Origin: Chelatococcus albus
GTDB lineage: Bacteria > Pseudomonadota > Alphaproteobacteria > Rhizobiales > Beijerinckiaceae
Length of the DNA: 64,000 nt
Assembly: GCF_030067675.1 (NCBI RefSeq)
Contig: NZ_JASJEV010000003.1
Span: 248,001-312,000, forward strand
Direction of reading: 5' to 3'
Shown here one piece after another: positions 19,435 to 28,142 of the stretch. The position numbers were made by a program, and so were the translations under genes. The notes beneath the pieces were generated by a model. That model saw only the letters and a program-made list of their open reading frames with translations, was not told the origin of the DNA and did no database searches. Within the stretch, counting starts at the first letter, position 1. Each line of letters begins with the position of its first letter.

Positions 19435-19752
19435 ATGAACCTTCGCTCCCTCGTGCTCGCCGTGGCCACTGCCGCGAGCGCCCTCGCAGCGAGCGGCGCC
19501 GCGCAGGCACAGTGGTACCCGTCGCCGGGCTACGACGACGGCTACTACGAGCGTCGTTACTACCGTGAGCGTCCCCGCTACGACTACGACGACGATTACT
19601 ACTACGAGCGCCGCTACTACCGGCCGCGCGCCCGCTTCGGCAGCATGTGCGTGACTGCCCGCGGGAACTGCCCGGCCTCGGGATATGTCGGCGCAAGTTG
19701 CAGCTGCTACATTCCTGGCTTCGGCCCGAAGCGCGGCAACATCGTGCGCTGA
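19435..19752 (+). CDS. Small secreted Tyr/Arg/Asp-rich protein
   Basis: A 105-residue protein with a signal peptide ending ASGAAQA (about residue 25). A low-complexity stretch follows with many Tyr, Arg and Asp (for example YDDGYYERRYYRERP), then a conserved-looking Cys-rich end with SMCVTARGNCPASGY and GASCSCYIPG (four Cys), which may form disulphides in the periplasm. GGGAGG precedes the ATG. Function unknown. It is placed on the opposite strand inside the otherwise co-directional murA-hisD block. Confidence 0.75.
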   Translation: MNLRSLVLAVATAASALAASGAAQAQWYPSPGYDDGYYERRYYRERPRYDYDDDYYYERRYYRPRARFGSMCVTARGNCPASGYVGASCSCYIPGFGPKRGNIVR

Positions 19753-19763
19753 CGACCGTCCGG

Positions 19764-19792
19764 GCGCGATCCCCGGCTCACCCGGATCGCGC
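19764..19792. terminator. Hairpin between the secreted-protein gene and murA
   Basis: GCGCGATCC (19764-19772) and GGATCGCGC (19784-19792) form a perfect 9-bp stem with an 11-base loop, between two genes that converge (secreted protein on plus, murA on minus). It could serve both directions; no T-run is present. Confidence 0.55.
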
Positions 19793-19840
19793 TCGAACAA
19801 CCGGGAAATATGGTCCGCTCCGGCGTGGCTGAGCCCGTGC

Positions 19841-21130
19841 TCAGCCCGAGAGGCGTTCGATGATGGCCCCGCAGCGGGCGAGCTTGGTTTCGAGCGCCTC
19901 GAACCCGCGATCGAGGTGGTAGACCCGGTTGACCACGGTCTCCCCTTCCGCCGCCAGCGCGGCGATGACCAGCGACACGGAGGCGCGCAGGTCGGTCGCC
20001 ATGACGGGCGCGCCCTTCAGCCGCTCCACCCCGTCGACATAGGCAACGTCGCCATCGAGGCGAATGCGCGCGCCGAGCCGGGCAAGTTCCTGCACGTGCA
20101 TGAAGCGATTCTCGAAGATCGTCTCGCGGATGCGCGCCGTACCCCTCGCCCGCGTCATCAGGGCCATCAGCTGAGCCTGCAGGTCGGTGGGAAAGCCGGG
20201 GAAGGGCTCGGTGGTGACATCGACGGGCGCGATGCCCGCTCCATTGCGGGCAATGCGCACGCCCTCGTTCGTCGCTGATACCTCTGCACCGGCCTCTACG
20301 AGCACGTCGAGCGCCGATTGCAGGAGTTCCGGCCGCGCGCCCTCCAGCATGACGTCGCCGCCGGTCATCGCCACCGCCATGGCATAAGTGCCCGTCTCGA
20401 TGCGGTCGGGCAGCACGCGGTGGGACGCACCCGACAGGCGCGGCACGCCCTCGACCACGATGCGCGACGTGCCCGCGCCCGTGATGCGCGCGCCCATCTT
20501 GACGAGGCATTCGGCAAGGTCGACTACTTCCGGCTCGCGCGCCGCGTTCTCGATCACGCTCGTTCCCCGCGCCAGGACGGCAGCCATGAGCGCGGTATGG
20601 GTGCCGCCGACGGTCACCTTGGGGAAGACGATGTCGGCGCCCTTGAGGCCGCCCGGGGCGCGCGCCACGGCATAGCCCCCGTCGATCTCCACCGTGGCGC
20701 CCAGGCGCTCGAGCGCCATCAGCAGAAGATCGACGGGCCGCGTCCCGATGGCGCAGCCCCCGGGCAACGACACGCGTGCCTCGCCCATGCGCGCCACGAG
20801 CGGCCCGACGACCCAGAAGCTCGCGCGCATCTTGGCCACGAGCTCGTAGGGCGCGGTCGTGTCGATGATGGTCGCGGCCTTGAGGCGGATGCTCTGCCCC
20901 GTCTCGGCCGTCTGGCCCGGGCGCTTGCCGGCGATGGCGTGGTCGACGCCGTGGTTGCTCAGGATACGCAGGAGCAGCGACACGTCGGCGAGCCGCGGCA
21001 CGTTGTGCAGCTCGAGCGTCTCGTCCGTGAGCAGGCTCGCGATCATCAACGGCAGCGCGGCGTTCTTGGCGCCGGAGATCGGGATGGTGCCATTGAGCTT
21101 CTCGCCACCGACGATGCGAATGCGGTCCAT
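19841..21130 (-). CDS. murA: UDP-N-acetylglucosamine 1-carboxyvinyltransferase
   Basis: A 429-residue enzyme making the first committed step of peptidoglycan synthesis, transfer of enolpyruvate from PEP to UDP-GlcNAc. The N-terminal [20 protein letters not shown] (Lys11, Asn13 region), the fosfomycin-reactive Cys126 in [14 protein letters not shown], and the C-terminal [13 protein letters not shown] motif are all present. Full length for the family. A 59-residue conserved small gene precedes it by 39 bases on the same strand. Confidence 0.97.
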   Translation of the reverse strand: MDRIRIVGGEKLNGTIPISGAKNAALPLMIASLLTDETLELHNVPRLADVSLLLRILSNHGVDHAIAGKRPGQTAETGQSIRLKAATIIDTTAPYELVAKMRASFWVVGPLVARMGEARVSLPGGCAIGTRPVDLLLMALERLGATVEIDGGYAVARAPGGLKGADIVFPKVTVGGTHTALMAAVLARGTSVIENAAREPEVVDLAECLVKMGARITGAGTSRIVVEGVPRLSGASHRVLPDRIETGTYAMAVAMTGGDVMLEGARPELLQSALDVLVEAGAEVSATNEGVRIARNGAGIAPVDVTTEPFPGFPTDLQAQLMALMTRARGTARIRETIFENRFMHVQELARLGARIRLDGDVAYVDGVERLKGAPVMATDLRASVSLVIAALAAEGETVVNRVYHLDRGFEALETKLARCGAIIERLSG

Positions 21131-21169
21131 CGGGTCATCCTTGTTCTTGCGGGCCGCAGGGCGCGGCCG

Positions 21170-21349
21170 TCAGTTGCGCTCGCGATCCGTCGCAGACGTC
21201 TCGCCGGCATCAGCTGTGCCTTGCGTCACCTCGCCGGCGGCGTGCGCCGCCGCACGGCGGCCGCGATCCTGCTGCTTGCGGCGCCTGAGATTGTCGCGCA
21301 GGGCCGCGGCAAGCCGCTCCTTGCGCTGATCCTTGGTGTCCTTCGGCAT
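21170..21349 (-). CDS. Small basic conserved protein upstream of murA
   Basis: A 59-residue frame starting MPKDTKDQRKERLAAALRDN and ending SATDRERN. The first 32 residues are strongly basic and helical (LRRRKQQDRGRR); the rest is Ala/Thr-rich. Short proteins with an N-terminal ERLAxALRxNLxRRK pattern occur before murA in other Hyphomicrobiales, so it is probably real, though below usual gene-length cut-offs. The same strand and 39-base spacing to murA suggest co-transcription. Function unknown. Confidence 0.7.
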   Translation of the reverse strand: MPKDTKDQRKERLAAALRDNLRRRKQQDRGRRAAAHAAGEVTQGTADAGETSATDRERN

Positions 21350-21567
21350 CGCAGCGGAAGTTGGTTTTCTCTCCGGCGATGGTTAGCCGCCCGTAAAGCG
21401 TATCACAAGCCGGCGAAAAGGGGGGCCGGCTCGCAGCGAGCCGCCCGTGCGGCGATGGGGCGCCTTGCTCCCCCCTGGCGGGCGTGAGACGTCACCTGTC
21501 GTTGCCGTGTCGGACAGGCTATTCTCTCGAAGAGCTCGGCGGGCATCGGACCGCCGACGGGACGCCC

Positions 21568-22794
21568 ATGGACTACGATCGATTCTTCCACGATGCGCTC
21601 GAGACCCTGCATCGGGAACGCCGTTATCGCGTCTTCGTGACGCTCGAGCGCGACGCCGCCCGCTTTCCCCATGCCGTCTGGCACAGCCCGGACGGACCGC
21701 GCGACGTCGTGATGTGGTGCACCAACGACTACCTCGGCATGGGCCGCCATCCGGACGTGATCGAGGCGATGGCGGCGACCGCCCGGCGCATGGGTGTCGG
21801 TGCCGGCGGCACGCGCAACATCGCCGGTACCAGCGAGCCGATCGTTGCCCTGGAATGCGCGCTGGCTGACCTCCACGGCAAGGAGAGCGCGCTTGTCTTC
21901 ACCTCGGGCTATGTCTCCAACGAGACCGGCATCGCCACCATCGCCAGGCTCCTGCCCGACTGCCTCATTCTGTCGGATGCGGACAACCACAATTCGATGA
22001 TCGAGGGCGTGCGCCGCTCGGGCGCCGAGAAGAAGATCTTCCGCCACAACGACCTCGAGCATCTCGAGGACCTGTTGCGCAGCGCCGGGCGTGAGCGGCC
22101 GAAGCTCATCGTCTTCGAGAGCGTCTATTCGATGGATGGCGACGTCTCGCCCATCCACGCCATCTGCGACCTCGCCGACCGCTACGGCGCCATGACCTAC
22201 ATCGACGAGGTGCATGCCGTCGGCCTCTATGGTGAGCGCGGCGCCGGCTATGCCGAGGAGGTCGGCGCGCTCGACCGGCTCGACGTGATCGAGGCCACCC
22301 TCGCCAAGGGCTTCGGCTGCGTGGGCGGCTACATCGCTTCGCGCCGTGCCGTGATCGATGCCGTGCGCTCGAACGCTCCGGGCTTCATCTTCACCACCGC
22401 CATGCCGCCGGCGGTGGCGGCCGCTGCGCTTGCCTCGGTCACCTATCTGAAGGGCGGCATCGAGGAGCGCCGGCGCCACCGCACGCAGGTGGGGCGCACG
22501 AAGGCGTCCCTCGCGGCGGCGGGCATTCCCGTCAAGCCCGGGCCCACGCACATCGTGCCCGTCATGGTCGGCGATCCGGAGCTCGCCAAGGCGGCGAGCG
22601 ACCTGCTCCTCGCCGAGCACGGCATCTACGTGCAGCCGATCAACTATCCGACGGTACCGCGGGGCACCGAGCGCCTGCGCGTGACGCCGACGCCCTTCCA
22701 CGATGACGGGCTCATCGAGGCGCTGACCGAGGCGCTGATCGCCGTGTGGCGCAAGCTCGACCTGCCCTTCGCGACGCGTGCGGCCGCAGCCTGA
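21568..22794 (+). CDS. hemA: 5-aminolevulinate synthase
   Basis: A 408-residue PLP enzyme that condenses glycine and succinyl-CoA to 5-aminolevulinate, the alphaproteobacterial entry to haem and tetrapyrroles. Visible marks are [36 protein letters not shown], the [14 protein letters not shown] and [12 protein letters not shown] segments, and Lys247 in [14 protein letters not shown], the PLP lysine. The C-terminal [20 protein letters not shown] is also typical. The start [11 protein letters not shown] matches family members; an upstream ATG would add 28 poor residues. No FnrL-type dyad was seen upstream. Confidence 0.97.
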   Translation: MDYDRFFHDALETLHRERRYRVFVTLERDAARFPHAVWHSPDGPRDVVMWCTNDYLGMGRHPDVIEAMAATARRMGVGAGGTRNIAGTSEPIVALECALADLHGKESALVFTSGYVSNETGIATIARLLPDCLILSDADNHNSMIEGVRRSGAEKKIFRHNDLEHLEDLLRSAGRERPKLIVFESVYSMDGDVSPIHAICDLADRYGAMTYIDEVHAVGLYGERGAGYAEEVGALDRLDVIEATLAKGFGCVGGYIASRRAVIDAVRSNAPGFIFTTAMPPAVAAAALASVTYLKGGIEERRRHRTQVGRTKASLAAAGIPVKPGPTHIVPVMVGDPELAKAASDLLLAEHGIYVQPINYPTVPRGTERLRVTPTPFHDDGLIEALTEALIAVWRKLDLPFATRAAAA

Positions 22795-22931
22795 GGAAGC
22801 TGCGGCCGGGGCGCCTTCCGCTGCCCGCTCGGCCCGTCGTCCACAGCGACAAAACGCCATCCATCGCAGCTTGCGCCGACTCGCCGCTTGTGGCAGGTTC
22901 CGCGCGCTTTCGGACCCTGACCGGTCCGCGG

Positions 22932-23006
<75 letters not shown>

Positions 23007-23036
23007 TTTTCTCAAGCAAAAACAATCACATACAGG

Positions 23037-23056
23037 AAGCCGCCAATTGGCGGCTT
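23037..23056 (+). terminator. Hairpin downstream of tRNA-Thr
   Basis: A perfect 20-base palindrome AAGCCGCCAATTGGCGGCTT 31 bases after the tRNA end, followed by TGGCCGTTT. Likely terminates the tRNA transcript. Confidence 0.6.
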
Positions 23057-23073
23057 TGGCCGTTTCTGCGCGA

Positions 23074-23126
23074 TTGCACGGACATCATGCGAACAGCCGT
23101 GCAAAAGCGTGCAAAATCCGTGCATG
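23074..23126. repeat. Cluster of CGTGCAA motifs downstream of tRNA-Thr
   Basis: TTGCACGG (23074-23081) faces CCGTGCAA (23097-23104) across 15 bases. CGTGCAAAA then recurs directly at 23098-23106 and 23108-23116, and CGTGCATG at 23119-23126, so the motif returns at about one helical turn. Such arrays are typical of protein-binding sites (integrase arms, iterons or a repressor). No integrase gene is near. Confidence 0.6.
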
Positions 23127-23186
23127 CCCGTTCGCTAGTCGTTCTCATCTAGCACCAGACTCGACTCTCTCCCCCTCCCGCGCTTT

Positions 23187-23201
23187 GTTCCTATTTCGTT
23201 C
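23187..23201. promoter_or_regulatory. LexA-type SOS box
   Basis: GTTC-CTATTTC-GTTC at 23187-23201 is an exact match to the alphaproteobacterial LexA site GTTC-N7-GTTC. An ATG lies 18 bases downstream, but the frame it opens (to 23494) is not protein-like and runs through a terminator into the porin gene. No intact SOS gene is adjacent. Confidence 0.55.
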
Positions 23202-23356
23202 TCAAAAGGAACAAGGACATGCAGGCCTTCAGGCACGGCGAGAACCTTCACGCGCCGACCGTGCGTGGCGCCGTTGGGCGTCCGGTGACCAAGCGGTGCC
23301 CCGCTTCGGAGCCCGCGGCCTCCGCTCGCCGCGCACCGGATGACAGTCATTCGCAC

Positions 23357-23387
23357 AAAGCCGCCGGGGTGCCACCCCGGCGGCTTT
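23357..23387. terminator. Strong bidirectional hairpin next to the porin gene
   Basis: AAAGCCGCCGGGGT (23357-23370), loop GCC, ACCCCGGCGGCTTT (23374-23387): a perfect 14-bp stem ending in TTT on both strands, 22 bases beyond the porin stop. It would terminate the porin mRNA and any transcript from the LexA-box side. Between 23007 and 23409 nothing convincing as a protein gene was found. Confidence 0.8.
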
Positions 23388-23409
23388 GCATCTGCGACAG
23401 AGGACAGGG

Positions 23410-24693
23410 TCAGAAATCGCGCTGCAGGCGCAGGCGTGTCTCGATGGCATCCGCCGAACCGACGAGACGACCGGTCGCGTCGTTGTTGGCGTAGACGCGG
23501 CCGCGCGGATCCACCCGGCGGTAGAGCGCCTCGACGCCGATGTAGAAGCCGCTCACCGGAATCCACGAGACATTGGTGCCGATGCGCCAGTCCGTCGTGT
23601 CCACGAAACCGGTGGTGGCACCGGCCGCGTTCACCACCGAGCCGCTCGCGGCATAGTCGATGCGGCCGTAGGAGCCGAACACCGCCTGGCGCACCTGCGG
23701 CGTCCAGTAGTGCAGGAAGAGCGCGGTCACCGCCCACGCCTTCGAACGCTTGGCGTCACCCGTGCCATCGACGTAGACGTCGGTCTGATTCAACGTGATG
23801 TCGCCAACCGACGTGTTGCCGAGCCCGAGGTAGCTCATGGCACCCTCGGCATAGCCGCCCTGCAGCCAGAGCTGGTCGCCAGAGGCGATCATCGGCAGCT
23901 TGAGCTGCAGGCCGCCCTGGACGGCAAAACCGTAGTCCGTGTCCACGAACGGCTGCGGCGCGAAACCGGGGACGAAGTTCGTGCTGCGCATCTGGTGCAG
24001 CGCAGCCGACATTTGCACCATTCCCCAGCTCTGGTCGACGCGCAGCTGGCCGACGACGTCCGGCAGGCGCTCGCCACCGGAGGTGAAGTTCTGGTCGCCG
24101 GGGGGCACCGCGACATTCGCGTTCTGGATCTGCCGGCGCGCGTTGCCGTCCTCGAGCGACAGCGTCGCCATGAAACCGCTGCCGAAAGTCGCGGTGTAGG
24201 CGAGTGCGTTGGCGGAGAAGTCCGAAACCAGGATCGCGCCGAAGTTGTAGTCGTTCGTGTAGAAGTCGAAGAACGACTGCGTGCGGCCGGCGGTGATGCC
24301 TGCGAACTGAATGAAGGCCCGCTCGAGATTCGTCGTATCCGCGCCGAAATTGCCCGTGTTGCTGGTGAATTCGTAGCGGATGAAGGCGCGCAGGGTTCCG
24401 TAGGTCGTCGCCGTGCGCGTGTCGATGTTCAGGCGGGCCCGGGCGCGGAAGCCGATGGCGTCGTCCGTCCGCTTTCCGGGCTCGAGATAGCGCACTTCCG
24501 CACGCAGGCGCCCCCCGATGCGCAGGCAGGTATCGGTGCCCGGAATGTAGAAGAAACCCTCACCCTGGGCGGAGCACACGCGGACATATTCGACCGGCGC
24601 CGCCTTTTTCATGGGCAGATCGGCCGCCCCGGCGGCTCCAGCCGCGACGAGACCGGCCGTGCCGACGAGAAGACCATGCTTGAGCAAAACCAT
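23410..24693 (-). CDS. Outer-membrane porin (Brucella Omp2 / Rhizobiales porin family)
   Basis: A 427-residue beta-barrel porin. The signal peptide ends near AAGAAGAADLP, then PMKKAAPVEYVRVCSAQGEG and FFYIPGTDTCLRIGGRLRAE, the fixed beginning of this family (two Cys). Alternating strands follow, ending IETRLRLQRDF with the C-terminal Phe needed for barrel assembly. It allows passive diffusion of small solutes. A strong terminator follows. No Fur- or OmpR-type site was recognised upstream. Confidence 0.94.
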   Translation of the reverse strand: MVLLKHGLLVGTAGLVAAGAAGAADLPMKKAAPVEYVRVCSAQGEGFFYIPGTDTCLRIGGRLRAEVRYLEPGKRTDDAIGFRARARLNIDTRTATTYGTLRAFIRYEFTSNTGNFGADTTNLERAFIQFAGITAGRTQSFFDFYTNDYNFGAILVSDFSANALAYTATFGSGFMATLSLEDGNARRQIQNANVAVPPGDQNFTSGGERLPDVVGQLRVDQSWGMVQMSAALHQMRSTNFVPGFAPQPFVDTDYGFAVQGGLQLKLPMIASGDQLWLQGGYAEGAMSYLGLGNTSVGDITLNQTDVYVDGTGDAKRSKAWAVTALFLHYWTPQVRQAVFGSYGRIDYAASGSVVNAAGATTGFVDTTDWRIGTNVSWIPVSGFYIGVEALYRRVDPRGRVYANNDATGRLVGSADAIETRLRLQRDF

Positions 24694-25099
24694 GGAGCCT
24701 CAATCCTTCCGATACGACCTGCCCGAGCGAGCCGGAGAATCTCCAACACGGGTAAAGTATCACGCGCCCCCTTGCAGATGGGGACGCGCGGAAGACCCGT
24801 TCGCCTGTGTGTCCTTGAGGCCACGTCCGACAAGCTGCGGCCGCGCCCGAGCAGCCCCGTGAAATGCCGGCGACACCCCGTACGCCACGCCGACGGATTC
24901 CCTGATGGTCGTCTCGCGGACGACGGCAGGTGCGCTTGAGCACATCGCATCACATTCGAATCACGATCGCGGCACATGCGTTGCCTTCCGGCCACGATCA
25001 GGACGCAACCGTGCTATCGGCCGACCGACTTGACGGCTTTCGCGGGCGCGGCGAGCCTCCGCCTTGACTGTCCGTTCATGACGACCGATCCGGTGGCCA
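24694..25099. other. Intergenic region between porin and SLC13-type transporter
   Basis: A 406-base divergent gap presumably holding both promoters and a long porin leader. Only a small inverted repeat, GTCGTC-TCGCG-GACGAC near 24907-24923, was noticed. No small gene with family resemblance was seen in any frame. Confidence 0.6.
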
Positions 25100-26884
25100 A
25101 TGACCCTCGACCAGGCGCTCGCCTTCGCCATCGTCATCGCCATGATGGGGCTCTTCGTCTGGGGCCGCCTGCGCTACGACGTCGTGGCGATGATCGCGCT
25201 CCTGGCGGCGGTCGCCGCGGGCGTGGTGCCGGCGGACAGGGCCTTCGCCGGCTTCGGCGACGACATCGTCATCATCGTGGCGAGTGCGCTCGTCGTGAGT
25301 GCCGCGGTGGGACGGTCCGGCATGATCGAGCTGGTGCTCAGGCGCGTCGGACCATACCTGAAGACCACGGGCCAACAGGTCTTCGCCCTCGTGGCGGCGG
25401 TGACCCTCATGTCGGCCATCGTGAAGAACATCGCCGCACTCGCCATGCTCATGCCCGTGGCGTTCCATCTCGCCCGGCGCACGGACACGTCACCCTCCTA
25501 TCTCCTCATGCCGATGGCTTTCGGCTCGCTGATCGGCGGCATCATGACACTCGTCGGCACCTCTCCCAACGTCATCGTCTCGCGCGTGCGGGCCGAGACC
25601 ATGGGCGAGCCGTTCCGGATGTTCGATTTCACCCCCGTCGGTGCGAGCATCGCCGTCGCCGGCGTCATCTTCCTCACCGTCGGCTATCGGCTTCTCCCGG
25701 CGGCGCGCAAGGGCACGGCGTCGATCGAGGCTGCCTTCAACATCGAGGACTACACGACCGAGGCGAGCGTCCCCCCCGATTCCAGCATCGTCGGCAAGAC
25801 CGTCGGCGATCTGGAGAAGCTGGCGGAGGGCGAGGTCGAGGTCACGCGCATCATCCGGGGGCATCTGCGCCGCTTCTCGCCGTCGGTCCGGCGCATCATC
25901 GAGGCGGGCGACATCCTGCTTCTGGAGGGGGAGCCCGCCGCACTCGAGCGCGTGGTGGCGCGGGCCAAGCTGAAGCTCGCCCGCGAGGATGCCGCCCCCG
26001 GAAAGGCCGAGGCGTCGGACGAGATCGGCGTCATGGAGGCTGTGGTCACGGGCGACTCGCTTCTCATCGACCGCACGCCGCTGGACCTGCGTCTCTACGA
26101 ACGCTTCCAGATCAACGTGCTCGCCGTCAGCCGACGCGGGGAGCGCATCAAACATCAGATGCGTGCCGTGCAGTTCCGCGCCGGCGATGTGGTCGTGCTG
26201 CAGGGCAACCTCAAGTTCATGCCCGAGATCCTTGGCGAACTGGGTTGCCTGCCGCTCGCCGAGCGCGAACTGCGCCTCGGCGCGAGCCGGCGCAGCCTCC
26301 TGCCCGTGGTCATCCTGGGCGCCGCCATGGTGCTGATGGCGCTCAACATCGTGCCGGTCGCCGTCGCCTTCTTCGGAGCGGCCGTGGCGCTGCTCGTGAC
26401 CAACGCCATCTCACTGAAGGAGGCTTACGGCGCCATCGAATGGCCGATCCTTGTCATGTTCGGCGCGCTCATCCCGGTCAGCGACGCGATCCGCACGACA
26501 GGCGGTACGGACCTGATCGCCGGTTGGCTGTCCATGGCGGCTGAGGCCATGCCGCCCCTCGGCGCACTGGCGCTCATCCTGGTGGCGGCGATGGCGGTCA
26601 CCCCGTTTCTCAACAACGCTGCGACAGTGCTCGTCATGGCTCCGATCGCCGCCGGCTTCGCCTCGAAACTGGGCTACAGGCCAGACCCGTTCCTCATGGC
26701 GGTCGCCATCGGTGCCGCCTGCGACTTCCTAACCCCTATCGGGCATCAGTCGAACACGCTCGTCATGGGACCAGGCGGCTATCGCTTCGGCGACTACTGG
26801 CGCCTTGGCCTGCCCCTCTCGATCATCGTCGTGATCGTCGGGGTGCCTCTCATCGCCTTCTTCTGGCCCCTCGTCGGACGTTGA
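25100..26884 (+). CDS. SLC13/DASS-type anion transporter with two TrkA-C domains
   Basis: A 594-residue inner-membrane carrier. The N-terminal helices carry SAIVKNIAALAMLMPVAFHL and MTLVGTSPNVIVSRVRAETM, with the family's Asn-containing hairpin motif; a second motif, PFLNNAATVLVMAPIA, and the end GHQSNTLVMGPGGYRFGDYW are in the C-terminal half. Between about residues 205 and 385 lie two RCK-C (TrkA-C) domains, as in the SAC1/YfbS branch often linked to sulphate or other anions. The substrate is not determined. Confidence 0.92.
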   Translation: MTLDQALAFAIVIAMMGLFVWGRLRYDVVAMIALLAAVAAGVVPADRAFAGFGDDIVIIVASALVVSAAVGRSGMIELVLRRVGPYLKTTGQQVFALVAAVTLMSAIVKNIAALAMLMPVAFHLARRTDTSPSYLLMPMAFGSLIGGIMTLVGTSPNVIVSRVRAETMGEPFRMFDFTPVGASIAVAGVIFLTVGYRLLPAARKGTASIEAAFNIEDYTTEASVPPDSSIVGKTVGDLEKLAEGEVEVTRIIRGHLRRFSPSVRRIIEAGDILLLEGEPAALERVVARAKLKLAREDAAPGKAEASDEIGVMEAVVTGDSLLIDRTPLDLRLYERFQINVLAVSRRGERIKHQMRAVQFRAGDVVVLQGNLKFMPEILGELGCLPLAERELRLGASRRSLLPVVILGAAMVLMALNIVPVAVAFFGAAVALLVTNAISLKEAYGAIEWPILVMFGALIPVSDAIRTTGGTDLIAGWLSMAAEAMPPLGALALILVAAMAVTPFLNNAATVLVMAPIAAGFASKLGYRPDPFLMAVAIGAACDFLTPIGHQSNTLVMGPGGYRFGDYWRLGLPLSIIVVIVGVPLIAFFWPLVGR

Positions 26885-26961
26885 GGCGACGCGGGCGCAC
26901 CGATGCCGTGGCGTCCGCTCGGTTGACGCCCCGGCCGGCTCGCGCTCTTGCAAGGGGTGAA

Positions 26962-28020
26962 TCAGATGGCCGGGCCGCCGCGCCGGGCGAGCCAGCTCGC
27001 GGCGAGTGGCAGGGCGACCCCGATACCCAGGAAACGGGCGAGATGGTGGGCGCCGACATAGATCGGATCGAGCCCGAGCACGAGCGCGAGCACCGTCATC
27101 GCCTCCAGCCCTCCCGGCGCGAAGGCAACGAGGGCGGCTCCGAACGGCACGCGCGCGAACTCGGCGGCAGCGACGGCGAACAAGGCTGCCACGACACCGG
27201 AAACCGCGAAGGAACCCAGCGCCGCCGGCAGGCTCGCCACGAGGGACGGCCGGTCCACCGTCCTGAAGCGGGTGCCGATGAAGGCTCCGAGGAGGATGAG
27301 CGCGAAGATGCCGAGGTCGCCGGGCAGCGCCCCGCGCACCCAGCCGCAGGCGTGGGCCACGGCACTGACCAGGGTCGCGCCGAGCAGCATGGGCGCCGCC
27401 ATGCCGATCCGCTTCAGCAGGGTGCCGAAGATAAGGCCGCCGAGAAGGACGAGCCCCAGCGCCGCCGGGCTCATGTCCCCATTGTGCACCGCCGCGAGGG
27501 GCCGCCCGCCATCGATGGCGAAGACGACGCTCGGCAGCACCACGACGAGGACCGCGAGGCGAAAGGACTGCACGACGGCGATGGGGCCGATGCGCGCCCC
27601 GCGATCGGCCGCAACGGCCATCACGGTCGAGAGCGCCCCCGGCGCCGAGCCGAGCATCGCGTCGATGCGCGACCAGCCGGCGAGGCGCGTGAGCCAGGCG
27701 CCGGACAGGAGGACCACGACGACGACCGATAGCGCGAGTAGACCAAGGCTCGCGGGATAGCGCGCGAAGGCGCCGAGCGCCTCGGGTGTCGCCGCGCCCC
27801 CCATCGACACGCCGGCGAGCAGCATGGCCGCGTCCGAGAGGCCGGGTGGCATCGCGACCGCGCGGCGGACGGCGCAGAGCAGCGCCACAGCCACCACCGC
27901 CCCCGACAGCCAGGCTGCCGGCACCCCGGCGAGGGAAAAAAGGTAGCCGCCTGCCGCCGCCACGGCGGTCTGAACGACCTGACGCAGGAGCGACGAGCTG
28001 TTCGGACCGGGACCTGCCAT
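26962..28020 (-). CDS. AbrB-family integral membrane protein
   Basis: A 352-residue protein with about ten membrane helices. The two half-repeats carry SGAVVAVALLCAVRRA and LGSAPGALSTVMAVAADRGA in the first half, and AFAPGGLEAMTVLALVLGLDPIYVGAHHLAR in the second, typical of the putative ammonia monooxygenase/AbrB (GxxPGG) family, whose function is unsettled (transport is likely). The start MAGPGPNSSSL has no clear ribosome binding site, so it could lie nearby. No operon partner is evident; the aminotransferase upstream is 122 bases away. Confidence 0.87.
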   Translation of the reverse strand: MAGPGPNSSSLLRQVVQTAVAAAGGYLFSLAGVPAAWLSGAVVAVALLCAVRRAVAMPPGLSDAAMLLAGVSMGGAATPEALGAFARYPASLGLLALSVVVVVLLSGAWLTRLAGWSRIDAMLGSAPGALSTVMAVAADRGARIGPIAVVQSFRLAVLVVVLPSVVFAIDGGRPLAAVHNGDMSPAALGLVLLGGLIFGTLLKRIGMAAPMLLGATLVSAVAHACGWVRGALPGDLGIFALILLGAFIGTRFRTVDRPSLVASLPAALGSFAVSGVVAALFAVAAAEFARVPFGAALVAFAPGGLEAMTVLALVLGLDPIYVGAHHLARFLGIGVALPLAASWLARRGGPAI

Positions 28021-28142
28021 GAATCGATCGCGCGGGAAGCGGCGCAGCGCACCTGGAAACCACCGCGATGAATGCCGCCTCGCCGCCGGCCGGTCAAACC
28101 GTGCCGGCGCAAGGCGGCCCTGCGCGGCGAGCAGGGCGCCGG

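Noticed and set aside
23219-23494. A 91-residue frame starting just after the LexA box
   Set aside because: It reads through the strong terminator hairpin into the porin gene's end and has no protein-like pattern. Only the LexA box itself is kept.
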